Counted from the stretch's first letter, positions 26,948 through 36,122 are shown. The stretch: 47,407 nt of DNA from Rikenellaceae bacterium DTU001 (GCA_001512885.1 LFSZ01000074.1:1-47407), one strand, 5' to 3'. Translations and numbers: made by a program. Notes: a model not told the origin generated them from the sequence alone.

Positions 26948-27973
26948 ATGAAAAAATTATTTTTAATTTCAATTTTGATTGTCATATCAATGACAATGTA
27001 TGGGCAAAAAGCAGCCCTACACACAGCATCAGGAGTACAAATCTTCAATGGCTCCAATGCTTTCGTTAATGCACACAATGCAGCTAGCAGTGGCGATACT
27101 ATTTATCTCTCTGGAGGCACATTCTATGCACCAACAAGCATTACTAAAACATTATATATTTATGGAGCCGGGCATTATCTAGACTCTACTCAAGCAACTG
27201 GTAAAACTATTATAAGTGGTAATTTAATACTTGATAGGAATACTGATGGCACATACATAGAAGGAATAGACTTGACAGGCGAAGTTAGATTACAATTTAG
27301 CACTCCTGATACTATTAGCAATATAACTCTTGCTTATTGTAAAATATCTGGCAATATTAATTTAAGCTATAACGGCAATACTTATAGCAATAATTTTGCA
27401 CTCCAGCGTAGTGTGGTTATAGGCAGCATAAATTTCACACGCGCTACTAATGCTGCTGTATTCAATAGCATCTTACAAAGCCAATGCAATAGTTCTAATG
27501 GTGCACTTTATGAAAATAATATTTTGTTTTTTGCAATCGCATCTTATAGTAGCGGTTTTACTATTATTGGTGATAATAACATTATTAAAAACAATATATT
27601 TTTTAAAAATGACAATAAATCTGGAGTTGGTGGAAATGGAAATCAGTTTTTTAATAATCTATTTACAACTGCTACACCATATTTTGGTGGGTCATATACT
27701 GCAAGTGGAAACTATTATCCTGTAAATATAGATTCTGTTTTTGTAAATAATAATATTTATACTTTTGATTATTCTAAGAATTATCACTTGAAACATCCCG
27801 ATACATATATAGGCACTGATGGTACCCAGATAGGCATTTATGGTGGCACATTCCCATACAAAGAAGGTGCTGTCCCATCCAATCCTCATATACAACTGAA
27901 AAATGTAGCTCCTACAAGCGACTCTAATGGACAGTTACAGATAGAATTTAAAATAAGTGCACAAGATGAGTAA
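26948..27973 (+). CDS. Secreted parallel beta-helix-like protein of unknown function
   Basis: This 341-residue protein has a signal peptide (MKKLFLISILIVISMTMYG, cleaved before Gln20). The rest is rich in Asn, Ser, Thr and short hydrophobic strands with regular spacing (GKTIISGNLIL, YIEGIDLTGEVRL, NNIIKNNIFFK), as in right-handed beta-helix surface proteins. DTIYLSGGTFY near the N-terminus is typical of the first coil. It ends with NPHIQLKN and FKISAQDE and has no T9SS sorting domain. The stop overlaps the ATG of the next gene by 8 bases (27966-27973), so the two are very likely made together. Enzymatic residues are not apparent. Confidence 0.8.
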   Translation: MKKLFLISILIVISMTMYGQKAALHTASGVQIFNGSNAFVNAHNAASSGDTIYLSGGTFYAPTSITKTLYIYGAGHYLDSTQATGKTIISGNLILDRNTDGTYIEGIDLTGEVRLQFSTPDTISNITLAYCKISGNINLSYNGNTYSNNFALQRSVVIGSINFTRATNAAVFNSILQSQCNSSNGALYENNILFFAIASYSSGFTIIGDNNIIKNNIFFKNDNKSGVGGNGNQFFNNLFTTATPYFGGSYTASGNYYPVNIDSVFVNNNIYTFDYSKNYHLKHPDTYIGTDGTQIGIYGGTFPYKEGAVPSNPHIQLKNVAPTSDSNGQLQIEFKISAQDE

Positions 27974-29738
27974 TCCAAGCTACTTTTTCAGTACAATACT
28001 AAAGACATTGTCTGTATTATTGTTTTTAGCAATGTCGCAGAGTATCTATGCTCAGCAAACTATTGTGGAATATGAGTATTGGTTTAATGATGACTTTAAT
28101 AATAGAACAATTACTGCTATTACACCAGTATCTCAGTATCATTTAGATACAATGATATCTGTTTCCACCCTTCCTAATGGTATAAATGTGATAAACTTCA
28201 GAGCTAAAGATTCGCAAGGGAAATATAGCGTTATCACAAGCCAACTTTTTTATAAAAAAGAATTAACAGACTCGGATACTAATCACCTACTTTCTTATGA
28301 ATACTGGTTTGATGATGATTTTCAAAATAAAACCGTAGTAGATATTTCACCTGCTGAGCAGACAACAGTATTAGCACAATTAGATGTGAGTACCATGAGC
28401 AATGGTATGCATTTATTTAATTTCAGAGCAAAAGATGAACGCGGATATTACAGTAGCATAGCATATCAGTTTTTTTTCAAAAAAACAGTAACAAGTTCAG
28501 ATACTAATTACATTGTATCATATAAATATTGGTACGATGATGATTACAATAATTTAATCTATGTGGATTTACCTACGCCAACAAAACAACTTAATCTAAT
28601 TGATAACCTTGATATGACGAGGATACCAAAAGGCATTCACACAATTAATTTTCAATTTAAAGATGATGCAAACTTTTGGAGTGTCATTTCTACTGATACA
28701 ATAGAAAAGATTTCTCTGCCAATCGCTGATTATACTTATGAAGTATTATTATCTAATTGTGATTCCACAGTTATAGCATTTACAGACAATAGCATTGATG
28801 GGGACATGTATTTATGGGACTTTGCAGATGGCACTACTGATACATTAGCCAATCCAACTCATACATTTTATAATTCTGGCATTCATTCTGTTATTTTGAC
28901 AATTACTGATACTACTACACTCGCTGATAGCACTAAACAAATGGATATTTTAATTACAGGCCATACTGCAAATTCATTTGCGGTTATGAATTGTGACAGT
29001 TACACATCTCCGAGTGGTAATTACACATATACAACATCTGGCGTTTATTACGATACTATTCCAAATCATTGGGGATGCGATAGTTTATTAACTATTAATC
29101 TTACTATAAACTATTCAGATAATATAACAGACGTTATCACAGCATGTGATTCATACACATGGATAGACGGCAATACTTACACAGCAAGTAACAATACTGC
29201 TACTTTTACATTGACTAATGCGGCAGGGTGTGATTCTATTGTATCGCTTGATCTCACCATAAACTATACTCCTGATAATACAATTACACAAATGGGGGAT
29301 ACTTTAATTTCTAATGCAGATGGAGTAAACTATCAATGGCTAGATTGTAACAATGATTTCTCACCAATATTTGGTGAGAATAATCAAAATTTCACGCCAA
29401 CAGAAACAGGAAATTATGCTGTGGAAGTTACTAATTATGAATGTATAGATACTTCTGATTGCATAAATGTAATAATTGATAATATTTTAGAAAATACATT
29501 TGCAGGGAAAATCAAAATTTATCCTAACCCGTCAGACGGTAGTTTTTATATTGACCTTGAAAATTATTATGATAAAATCTCTATTTCACTTGCTAATGTG
29601 ATTGGCGAAATTGTTTATCAAAACAATTATTATAATACAAGGTTAATTTTGATAAACATTGAAAATGCAAAAGGTATCTATTTTATTTCTATAAGTTCAG
29701 CAGATGAAATAGCAACATTTAAAATTATTTTGAATTAA
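27966..29738 (+). CDS. Secreted T9SS cargo: three novel repeats, PKD domain, type A sorting domain
   Basis: I use the ATG at 27966 rather than the GTG at 27957, because it overlaps the upstream stop in the pattern ATGAGTAA. The 590-residue protein starts with a signal peptide (to about residue 28). Three repeats of about 80 residues follow (roughly 32-265), each beginning Y-YWF/YDDD(F/Y) and containing an NG-H-INF-R-KD core. A PKD domain comes next (LWDFADGTTDTLANPTHTF), then two Cys repeats of the form CDSYT...GCDSL, and finally a type A T9SS sorting domain (IKIYPNPSDGSFYI, about the last 75 residues). It should be exported to the cell surface or released. Its ligand is unknown. Confidence 0.88.
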   Translation: MSNPSYFFSTILKTLSVLLFLAMSQSIYAQQTIVEYEYWFNDDFNNRTITAITPVSQYHLDTMISVSTLPNGINVINFRAKDSQGKYSVITSQLFYKKELTDSDTNHLLSYEYWFDDDFQNKTVVDISPAEQTTVLAQLDVSTMSNGMHLFNFRAKDERGYYSSIAYQFFFKKTVTSSDTNYIVSYKYWYDDDYNNLIYVDLPTPTKQLNLIDNLDMTRIPKGIHTINFQFKDDANFWSVISTDTIEKISLPIADYTYEVLLSNCDSTVIAFTDNSIDGDMYLWDFADGTTDTLANPTHTFYNSGIHSVILTITDTTTLADSTKQMDILITGHTANSFAVMNCDSYTSPSGNYTYTTSGVYYDTIPNHWGCDSLLTINLTINYSDNITDVITACDSYTWIDGNTYTASNNTATFTLTNAAGCDSIVSLDLTINYTPDNTITQMGDTLISNADGVNYQWLDCNNDFSPIFGENNQNFTPTETGNYAVEVTNYECIDTSDCINVIIDNILENTFAGKIKIYPNPSDGSFYIDLENYYDKISISLANVIGEIVYQNNYYNTRLILINIENAKGIYFISISSADEIATFKIILN

Positions 29739-29937
29739 TCCATAAAAATTATTTATAAATTAATATTTTTGGTCATTTTTAAGTAGTTATTTACGTATTT
29801 AGTAAAAAATAAAAGATTATTTCCATAAAAACATATAAGAAGAATGTATTAATAAAACACTTAATACTTAAAAACAAAACATTACTATTAAGTCAAGAAT
29901 TATAAAAATATTAAAAAACAGGCATTAAAAAAAATTA

Positions 29938-29945
29938 TAATTTTG
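29938..29945 (+). promoter_or_regulatory. -7 promoter box for the trmH operon
   Basis: TAATTTTG ends 18 bases before the ATG at 29964. Confidence 0.6.
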
Positions 29946-29963
29946 TCAAGAAATTAATTATTT

Positions 29964-30647
29964 ATGAATCTACCTGTAAATATTAATTATAAAGAATTCT
30001 TTGATTTTATAAAGCAATTTTTGACAGATAATAGATTGGAAAGATTTTATAATGTCATAAATGATAGAATTACTAATGTACAAATAATATTAGAGGATAT
30101 ATATCAAGGGCATAATGCTAGTGCAATTATACGTACCTGCGATGCTATGGGTCTACAATATATCAATGTCATCGAGAAACGAAATAAATTTAAACCTAAT
30201 AAAGATATATCCCTGGGTAGTGATAAGTGGGTAGATATAATGACTTATAGTGGCGAAAAAGGACTTAATGATTGCATTAAAGTCCTCAAACAACGCGATT
30301 TCACTATCGTAGCTACATCATCGCATTTGCCCGAAGCATATACTCCAGAAACATTACCAATAGATAAACCAATAGCACTAATCTTTGGCGTAGAAAAAGA
30401 AGGCTTATCAGATGAGGCTATGTCATTAGCAAATGAATATATGTATATTCCTATGTATGGTTTTGCTGAGAGCCTAAATGTATCCGTATCAGTAGGTATC
30501 TCATTATTTAGTATTACACATCGTATTAGAAAAGCTGACAAAATGTTAAAACCCTGTGGTGATGAATATTACAAGATTTTATGCAAATGGGCATTAGCTA
30601 CATTATCAAATTCTGAATTTTATATAAAAACTTTCATAAACAAATAA
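29964..30647 (+). CDS. trmH: tRNA (guanosine-2'-O-)-methyltransferase TrmH-like (SpoU family)
   Basis: This SPOUT-class, SAM-dependent enzyme methylates the 2'-OH of G18 in tRNA. Motif 1 is HNASAIIRTCDA with Asn51 and catalytic Arg57. Motif 2 is ALIFGVEKEGLS (138-149), and motif 3 is IPMYGFAESLNVSVS (162-176), which forms the trefoil knot. The extra C-terminal region after the knot (to 227) is as in TrmH rather than TrmL. It is the first gene of a tight three-gene operon; the MFS gene follows after 4 bases. Confidence 0.9.
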   Translation: MNLPVNINYKEFFDFIKQFLTDNRLERFYNVINDRITNVQIILEDIYQGHNASAIIRTCDAMGLQYINVIEKRNKFKPNKDISLGSDKWVDIMTYSGEKGLNDCIKVLKQRDFTIVATSSHLPEAYTPETLPIDKPIALIFGVEKEGLSDEAMSLANEYMYIPMYGFAESLNVSVSVGISLFSITHRIRKADKMLKPCGDEYYKILCKWALATLSNSEFYIKTFINK

Positions 30648-30651
30648 AATC

Positions 30652-31866
30652 ATGCCAAATAATAAAGTAAGAAATAAGGCTTTCACTTTTTTACTATTAA
30701 TGGGTATTGTAAGTTTATTAGCAGACATGACTTATGAAAGTGCCCGTAGTTTGATAGGTCCGTATTTGTTATTTTTAGGAGCTAGTGCATCTGTATTGGG
30801 TTTCGTATTTGGCCTAGGTGAATTTATCGGATATACATTTAGATTGGTATTTGGTTTTGTAGTGGATAAAACTAAAAATTATTGGCTTTTTACTATTTTA
30901 GGCTATTCTATTAATTTAATTGCTATTCCACTCTTAGCTATTGTACCGCCTAATGGATGGATCTGGGCAGCTATATTAATCATATGTGAGAGATTTGGTA
31001 AGGCGGTGAGAGCACCAGCTAAAACTACTTTAGTATCATTCGCAGCTAAACGTGTAGGCACAGGTAAGGGTTTCGGATTTGTAGAAGTGTTAGACCAAAT
31101 AGGAGCAATGTTAGGTCCTTTATTTTTATTTTTTATTATGCAATGGAAAGAATCTGCTGGCACACATGCTCAATATCAATGGGCCTTTGCTAGTTTGGCA
31201 GTTCCAGCAGTACTCACACTAATTGTTTTATTTATCGCTAGAGCAATCTTCCCAAAAGCAGAAAAATTTGAATTAACTGATAAAAAAACTAATATCACTT
31301 CACAAAAATTAAAATTTAAAGAAATCAAACCTATATTATTATACATTATTGCTATAGGATTACTAGCAATGGGGATGGCAGATTTTCCTTTGATGGCTTT
31401 TCATATCGAAACTAATAAAGTGATAGATGTCAAATATATTACTTTGATCTATATGATAGTAATGGGAGTAGATGGACTATCAGCCTTTATTTTTGGCAAT
31501 TTGTATGATAAAAAAGGTGCTATGACACTCTTGATATCTGCTATTATTGGTTTGTTATTTGCTCCCTTGGTTTTTGTGTCAACAAATCTTACAAGCATTG
31601 TCATAGGATTGATATTGTGGGGAGTTTTGCTTGGTGCTATGGAGAGTGTAGCCTTAGCTTATATAGCAGATAATGTAGAAGTAGCTTATAGAGGTAGAAT
31701 ATTAGGTATATATTATACTTTTTATGGCATTACTTGGTTTGTTGGAAGCTGGTTAATGGGAATTTTGTATAATGTAAATCCTGTATATGTAGCCATTTTT
31801 TCAATTGTAATATTACTATCTGCTATAATAGTACTATGGCGACAAATAAAAATAAATAAACAATGA
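30652..31866 (+). CDS. Major facilitator superfamily transporter
   Basis: The 404-residue inner-membrane protein has about 12 hydrophobic helices in two halves split by a polar loop near 200-225 (FPKAEKFELTDKKTN). The start SLLADMTYESARSLIGPYL resembles the MFS subgroup in which this Asp/Glu-rich first helix is conserved. A conserved basic motif, RFGKAVRAPAKTTL, follows helix 4. The substrate is not predictable. It lies between trmH and a HAD phosphatase, with a 4-base overlap to the latter. Confidence 0.85.
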   Translation: MPNNKVRNKAFTFLLLMGIVSLLADMTYESARSLIGPYLLFLGASASVLGFVFGLGEFIGYTFRLVFGFVVDKTKNYWLFTILGYSINLIAIPLLAIVPPNGWIWAAILIICERFGKAVRAPAKTTLVSFAAKRVGTGKGFGFVEVLDQIGAMLGPLFLFFIMQWKESAGTHAQYQWAFASLAVPAVLTLIVLFIARAIFPKAEKFELTDKKTNITSQKLKFKEIKPILLYIIAIGLLAMGMADFPLMAFHIETNKVIDVKYITLIYMIVMGVDGLSAFIFGNLYDKKGAMTLLISAIIGLLFAPLVFVSTNLTSIVIGLILWGVLLGAMESVALAYIADNVEVAYRGRILGIYYTFYGITWFVGSWLMGILYNVNPVYVAIFSIVILLSAIIVLWRQIKINKQ

Positions 31867-32336
31867 GAATATTTTGTGATCTCGATGGAGTACTTACTGA
31901 TTTCGATGGTAGATTTTTTGAATTATTTGGTAAATATCCTAATGAATTTATTGACACATACGGCTATTCTTCATTCTGGGCATCTTTTACACGACAGGCA
32001 GAAGACTTTTGGAGTGGTATTAAATGGAAGAATGATGGAAAAAAATTATGGCAGTTTATTCGTCCATACAATCCAATTATCTTATCTTCTGTGCCCCCCT
32101 CCATGGCAAAAATAGCTACTAAATATAAGGAAAAATGGATTAGAGATGAGTTGGGTTTAGATATAGAATATTATATTACAAGTAGAAAAGAAAAACAAAA
32201 TTACAGCGACCAAGGAAGCATTCTAATAGATGATATGAAAAAAAATATTGACGAATGGTTACTTCGTGGTGGTATTGGCATATTACATATTTCAGCAGAA
32301 AATACTATTAAAGAATTAAAAAAAATCGGACTATAA
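31863..32336 (+). CDS. HAD-family 5'-nucleotidase (NT5C-like)
   Basis: This is a small cytoplasmic phosphatase of 157 residues. The HAD motif I is CDLDGVLTDFD, with nucleophile Asp6 and acid/base Asp8. Motif II lies in ILSSVPPS, and motif IV is ILIDDMKKN. Length and motif spacing resemble the 5'(3')-deoxyribonucleotidases, which dephosphorylate nucleoside monophosphates; the substrate here is unproven. Its ATG overlaps the MFS stop (ATGA), so it is the last gene of the trmH operon. It ends 6 bases before the convergent PP-loop gene. Confidence 0.8.
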   Translation: MRIFCDLDGVLTDFDGRFFELFGKYPNEFIDTYGYSSFWASFTRQAEDFWSGIKWKNDGKKLWQFIRPYNPIILSSVPPSMAKIATKYKEKWIRDELGLDIEYYITSRKEKQNYSDQGSILIDDMKKNIDEWLLRGGIGILHISAENTIKELKKIGL

Positions 32337-32342
32337 CCTTCT

Positions 32343-33284
32343 CTACACCTCGTCAATATTTTTAATAATATTAAGATCTACATTTTCACCTTCTTTTATT
32401 GCTAATTTTGCTTTTTTTGAATATTTTAATAATAAATCTTTTAAAATATCTTTATTACCTTTTAAAACAATTCCGACTGGAGATGGTTCGCTCAAGCAAT
32501 AGATGTCATAATTAGAATAGGCTATTTCATAAATTTTTTTATTCTCCTCATAATCTCTACCTATCATTATCCATGTATCATCTCTAATAAAATGTCTGCC
32601 AAATGTAATAAGTTCAGCTGTTATAGGATTAAAATCAAATGGGCCCTTTAAAACTTTCAAAATCCTATCGCCAATAACTGGATCTGCCAATAAACAACCA
32701 CCTGCTGGGCTAGGTATATCTTTGATACCATATTTTTCTGCTAGCATTAGCTGCTCTTTGCGAGATCTACCCGATATAGCTAATAATTTATCTCTATCCA
32801 CCAAACCATCCCTTTCTGGCTTAGTAGGGAAAAGTAACTTTGCAGATAATGGTCGAAGTAACAAATCCTCAGCTTTAGATTTTTGCTTTATTAATACTAA
32901 TGCATTTTTTGTTTGACTCATTGGCCTCTGACCTATCACTTCTCCTGTAGCTATGAAATCAGCTTTTTCTTCTTTTAGCAGTTCACAAGCTTCATTAATC
33001 ATTAATATTTTACAATCTATACAAGGATTAGCGTGGGAGCCATATCCATATTTAGGTTTTTTTAATAATTTTAAATATTTTTCTGTGATATCTATAATCT
33101 TGCCTTCATCAAATTCGTAATCTTCTATTTTTTTTAAAAATTTTTCTGGTTCTTTTTTTAATTCCCACCCAAAAAATGGCGTAATATATTTCAATGCTGT
33201 TACATATATTCCTTGCTCTTTAAGCAATTTTCCGGCTAAAATACTATCTAAACCACCAGAAAACAATAATAAAGCTTTAGTCAT
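32343..33284 (-). CDS. PP-loop ATP pyrophosphatase, probable tRNA thiolation-type enzyme
   Basis: The P-loop motif SGGLDS (9-14) marks an N-type ATP pyrophosphatase that adenylates a substrate before sulfur or amide transfer. Cys88 and Cys91 (NPCIDC) could serve as sulfur-carrying or metal-binding residues. A conserved block ATGEVIGQRPMSQ and PSPAGGCLLAD are typical of a family often annotated as MnmA- or ThiI-like, but it lacks the THUMP and rhodanese domains of ThiI. The 313-residue protein has an extra C-terminal domain of about 90 residues. The product is likely a tRNA-modifying enzyme, but the target position is unknown. Confidence 0.78.
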   Translation of the reverse strand: MTKALLLFSGGLDSILAGKLLKEQGIYVTALKYITPFFGWELKKEPEKFLKKIEDYEFDEGKIIDITEKYLKLLKKPKYGYGSHANPCIDCKILMINEACELLKEEKADFIATGEVIGQRPMSQTKNALVLIKQKSKAEDLLLRPLSAKLLFPTKPERDGLVDRDKLLAISGRSRKEQLMLAEKYGIKDIPSPAGGCLLADPVIGDRILKVLKGPFDFNPITAELITFGRHFIRDDTWIMIGRDYEENKKIYEIAYSNYDIYCLSEPSPVGIVLKGNKDILKDLLLKYSKKAKLAIKEGENVDLNIIKNIDEV

Positions 33285-33307
33285 AATTACTTAAATAAAA
33301 AGACTAT

Positions 33308-33315
33308 CAAAATTA
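33308..33315 (-). promoter_or_regulatory. -7 promoter box for the PP-loop gene
   Basis: TAATTTTG on the minus strand ends 23 bases before the start codon at 33284. Confidence 0.6.
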
Positions 33316-33487
33316 ATAAAAAATTATAAATTTCAAATCTATAACATGCTTATTTTCATACTTTCGCCACTTTATATTTTTTTTCAGTTTTTTATTAACA
33401 TTTTTTTTAATAAAGTATAAGAAAGTAAAAAAAATCCGTTAAATGGTAAGTATCAAATGGAAAACGAAAGAGTTATTAGAAAATTAA

Positions 33488-33710
33488 TAATTGTTTTACT
33501 TGAGGTAGTTTATTTATATTTCATATTCACTAGCCGCCGATACTCATCCTATGCCCATCTGTGCGAGGTTGCAAAGTTTTAAAGTCGACCAATGTCTGAT
33601 TCAATCACGCTCGTCAAGTACTTACATGTGGTTATAGACCACATCTAATAGCTCTAAAATAGCATTAGAATTATTTGGTAAACATTCCTCTGAATCATTG
33701 CAACCAAACA
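33488..33710 (-). pseudogene. Degenerate IS1595-family remnant
   Basis: This stretch matches the left end and C-terminal coding part of the IS at 15623-16747, starting at the terminal TAATTGTTTTACTT and running through the region for AWDEYWRLV and RFRGVATKYL. It carries many substitutions plus insertions and deletions (for example an extra run around 33655-33680), so no open frame remains. The rest of the element and its right end are gone. The remaining gap sequence (33285-33487, 33711-33870) shows no gene. Confidence 0.82.
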
Positions 33711-33870
33711 ACGGTAACAAAATAACTATATTAAAAATATAGTATAACATACTTAATGTATAACAATTATTTATTTTAGCAAATCTCGTTTCATCTACCA
33801 CAAATCGATTTTAACTTTAATAGAGTCAATATAATTATTATTTAATAAGATTTACATAATTTCGAATAAT

Positions 33871-34932
33871 TCAAGATTTCCAGATTTTATCTAAAATATT
33901 TAAAAATTCATATTCTAAATTTGGTGTAAAAAATTGTTTACCTAGTTGAGAAAAGATTTCTTTTTTTGTCCACCACCTCAGTTCATTAACTTCTTTACCA
34001 AGTTTTAATTGATTTTGATCTAATATTTTAGTAACAAAAACAAAAACTAATTCTTTTTCTATTTGCGACTCCCAAATATAATGATGAATGAGCTGAGGGA
34101 TAAATTTTTTTAAACCTATTTCTTCTTTTGCTTCTCTAAATAAAGCATCTTCTGGTTTTTCATTATATGCGATATGTCCACCTACACTAGCATCCCATTT
34201 GCCAGGTTGAATTTCTTTTTTATTACTTCGCTTTTGCAAAAGCAAATTACCCTCATTATTAAAGACATATAAATGTACTACTGGGTGCAACATTTTAGAT
34301 CCATTGTGCACTTCATCTCGATTAGCTACATTTATTATTTGTAATTGATCATTTAAAATAGGTACAAGCTCTTTTTTTCTATAATTCAAATTTATTTTGT
34401 TAATAATTAATTGTGCTATGAGCCAGACTCCCATTATAATATATAGTAATACACCACTAATAAATGCCCACCATTCATGTGATAAATTATATATAGAAAA
34501 TACAATTAATGCAATATGCAATGTAAAAAGTATTAGGAGTGTTAGTAAGTTTTTTCGAAATTCTATTGTTTGCTCTTCTGTTATCTCTGGTATTTCCATG
34601 TAATGTCCCATCCATTTGAAAAGTATGTTTATATTAGTAAAATAAATAATTGCTAATAATAACACTAGCAAAGTTTCTATTAGTGCTGGTTTCCATAAAA
34701 AAAATACTTCATTATCAAAAATTATTGATATACCACCGAGTAATGACAATAGTACAGTGTCTAAAAGAATAAATTTATCCCATTGTTTTTTTATTATACC
34801 AATTAAAACAAATTGTATTATACCAAATGATATGGCTACACTAATGGCAGTTTTAGGTGGCAAAAAACTATCTATTATTATATAAACAAGTAATGGTAAT
34901 AGACCAGGAAGTAATTTTAATAAAATTTTCAT
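33871..34932 (-). CDS. YciB/IspA-like membrane domain fused to Nudix hydrolase
   Basis: The 353-residue protein has two parts. Residues 1-178 form about six membrane helices. IIFDNEVFFLWKPALIETLL (71-90) resembles the FHDETFIKWKP segment of the intracellular septation protein family YciB/IspA. Residues 185-353 are a Nudix hydrolase with a perfect Nudix box from Gly252 to Leu274 (GHIAYNEKPEDALFREAKEE then IGL). The Nudix part resembles isopentenyl-diphosphate isomerase-type members more than MutT. The fusion would tether a pyrophosphate hydrolase to the inner membrane; the substrate is unknown. The gene starts 11 bases after tRNA-Gly in the same direction with no promoter between. Confidence 0.85.
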   Translation of the reverse strand: MKILLKLLPGLLPLLVYIIIDSFLPPKTAISVAISFGIIQFVLIGIIKKQWDKFILLDTVLLSLLGGISIIFDNEVFFLWKPALIETLLVLLLAIIYFTNINILFKWMGHYMEIPEITEEQTIEFRKNLLTLLILFTLHIALIVFSIYNLSHEWWAFISGVLLYIIMGVWLIAQLIINKINLNYRKKELVPILNDQLQIINVANRDEVHNGSKMLHPVVHLYVFNNEGNLLLQKRSNKKEIQPGKWDASVGGHIAYNEKPEDALFREAKEEIGLKKFIPQLIHHYIWESQIEKELVFVFVTKILDQNQLKLGKEVNELRWWTKKEIFSQLGKQFFTPNLEYEFLNILDKIWKS

Positions 34933-34943
34933 AATACATTAAG

Positions 34944-35016
34944 AGCGGTAAACGGGATTCGAACCCGCGACCCTCAGCTTGGGAAGCTGATGCTCTACCA
35001 CCTGAGCTACTACCGC
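34944..35016 (-). tRNA. tRNA-Gly (anticodon CCC)
   Basis: On the minus strand the acceptor stem is GCGGTAG/TTACCGC (one G-T pair), the anticodon stem TCAGC/GCTGA with loop TTCCCAA, and the T-loop TTCGAAT. The anticodon CCC reads GGG. CCA is not encoded. It probably shares its transcript with the downstream Nudix fusion gene. Confidence 0.94.
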
Positions 35017-35029
35017 TTATTTAGATATA

Positions 35030-35037
35030 CAAAATTA
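35030..35037 (-). promoter_or_regulatory. -7 promoter box for tRNA-Gly(CCC)
   Basis: TAATTTTG on the minus strand ends 13 bases before the tRNA 5' end. It is back to back with the metal-exporter promoter at 35061-35068. Confidence 0.65.
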
Positions 35038-35060
35038 ATAAATTTTTTTACATTTTTATA

Positions 35061-35068
35061 TAATTTTG
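35061..35068 (+). promoter_or_regulatory. -7 promoter box for the CDF transporter
   Basis: TAATTTTG ends 26 bases before the ATG at 35095. Confidence 0.6.
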
Positions 35069-35094
35069 CTCATAAATAATTTTAAAAAACATTT

Positions 35095-36006
35095 ATGAAC
35101 TTTACTAAATCGCCAGATTGGCAAAGGGAACACAATTTTTATAAAGAAAAAAAAACTGCTGAACAAAAAACTTTAATTGTTATCATAATTACATTTATAA
35201 CAATGTTAGCTGAGATAATAACAGGGTGGATATTTGGGTCTATGGCACTTTTTTCCGATGGATTACATATGGGTACCCACGTTTCTGCACTCAGTATTTC
35301 TCTGTTTTCTTATATACTTGCTAGAAAATATGCTAAAGATATTAGATATACTTTTGGCACATGGAAATTTGAAATCTTAGGTGCATACACTAGTGCATTA
35401 ATTTTAGGTTTAATGGGGTTATTCGTTTTAATAGTTTCTATTAAGCGTTTTTTTAATCCAGTTAAGATCAGCTATGACTATGCGTTACTAGTAGCAGTTA
35501 TTGGTTTATTGGTTAATGTTGTGTGTGCTTTTATTCTACGCGATAACAATAAGCATGAGCATAATAAAGATTTAAATCTCAAATCAGCTTATCTGCACGT
35601 AATAGTTGATGCGTTGACATCCATTTTAGCTATTATTGCTTTGCTAGGAGCCAAATATTTTAATTTGAATTTTTTAGATCCATTAATGGGATTTGTTAGT
35701 TCTTTTTTAATTTTTAGATGGACTTATTTTCTCATAAAAGATTCATCTGCTATATTACTCGATAAGCAAACAAATCCAACATTAGTAGAAAATATTATCC
35801 AAATTATAGAATCAGATGGCAAAAGTAAAGTAATAGATTTACACTTGTGGAAATTGACTTCTGATAAATACGCTTGTATAGTATCTATAGATACTTCAGG
35901 TTTATATAGTATATACGAATATAAAGATCGATTAAAAAAATTTGAAGAATTAGCACATATAAATGTAGAATTACATAAAAATAATGGTAATCTTAGAACT
36001 TCTTAA
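35095..36006 (+). CDS. Cation diffusion facilitator, DmeF-like metal exporter
   Basis: This is an inner-membrane antiporter of 303 residues that exports divalent metals in exchange for protons. It has six helices. The metal site in TM2 is His58-x3-His62 (LHMGTH), where zinc-type members have HxxxD. In TM5 it is His168-x3-Asp172 (HVIVD). The HxxxH form and the N-terminal SPDWQREHNF are as in DmeF proteins, which act on cobalt and nickel. A short His-containing loop (NNKHEHNKD) lies between TM4 and TM5, and the cytoplasmic C-terminal domain is shortened. Metal specificity is inferred from family resemblance. Confidence 0.88.
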   Translation: MNFTKSPDWQREHNFYKEKKTAEQKTLIVIIITFITMLAEIITGWIFGSMALFSDGLHMGTHVSALSISLFSYILARKYAKDIRYTFGTWKFEILGAYTSALILGLMGLFVLIVSIKRFFNPVKISYDYALLVAVIGLLVNVVCAFILRDNNKHEHNKDLNLKSAYLHVIVDALTSILAIIALLGAKYFNLNFLDPLMGFVSSFLIFRWTYFLIKDSSAILLDKQTNPTLVENIIQIIESDGKSKVIDLHLWKLTSDKYACIVSIDTSGLYSIYEYKDRLKKFEELAHINVELHKNNGNLRTS

Positions 36007-36114
36007 TAAATTTACTAATAAAAAATTATTTTATCTTTACTGATATTAATAGCTAGTTTTTTTTGTGTACTTATTTTTATTTTACAGATTCAAAAAAAAG
36101 TTTATAATATTTTA

Positions 36115-36122
36115 TATTTTTG
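36115..36122 (+). promoter_or_regulatory. -7 promoter box for the GT4 gene
   Basis: TATTTTTG ends 42 bases before the ATG at 36165. Confidence 0.45.

Noticed and set aside
27957-27965. GTG start for the T9SS cargo protein
   Set aside because: The ATG three codons later overlaps the upstream stop in a classical coupling arrangement and gives the same signal peptide.
33726-33742. CTATATT-AAA-AATATAG hairpin after the IS remnant
   Set aside because: A short AT-only stem is expected by chance in this DNA and has no clear context.
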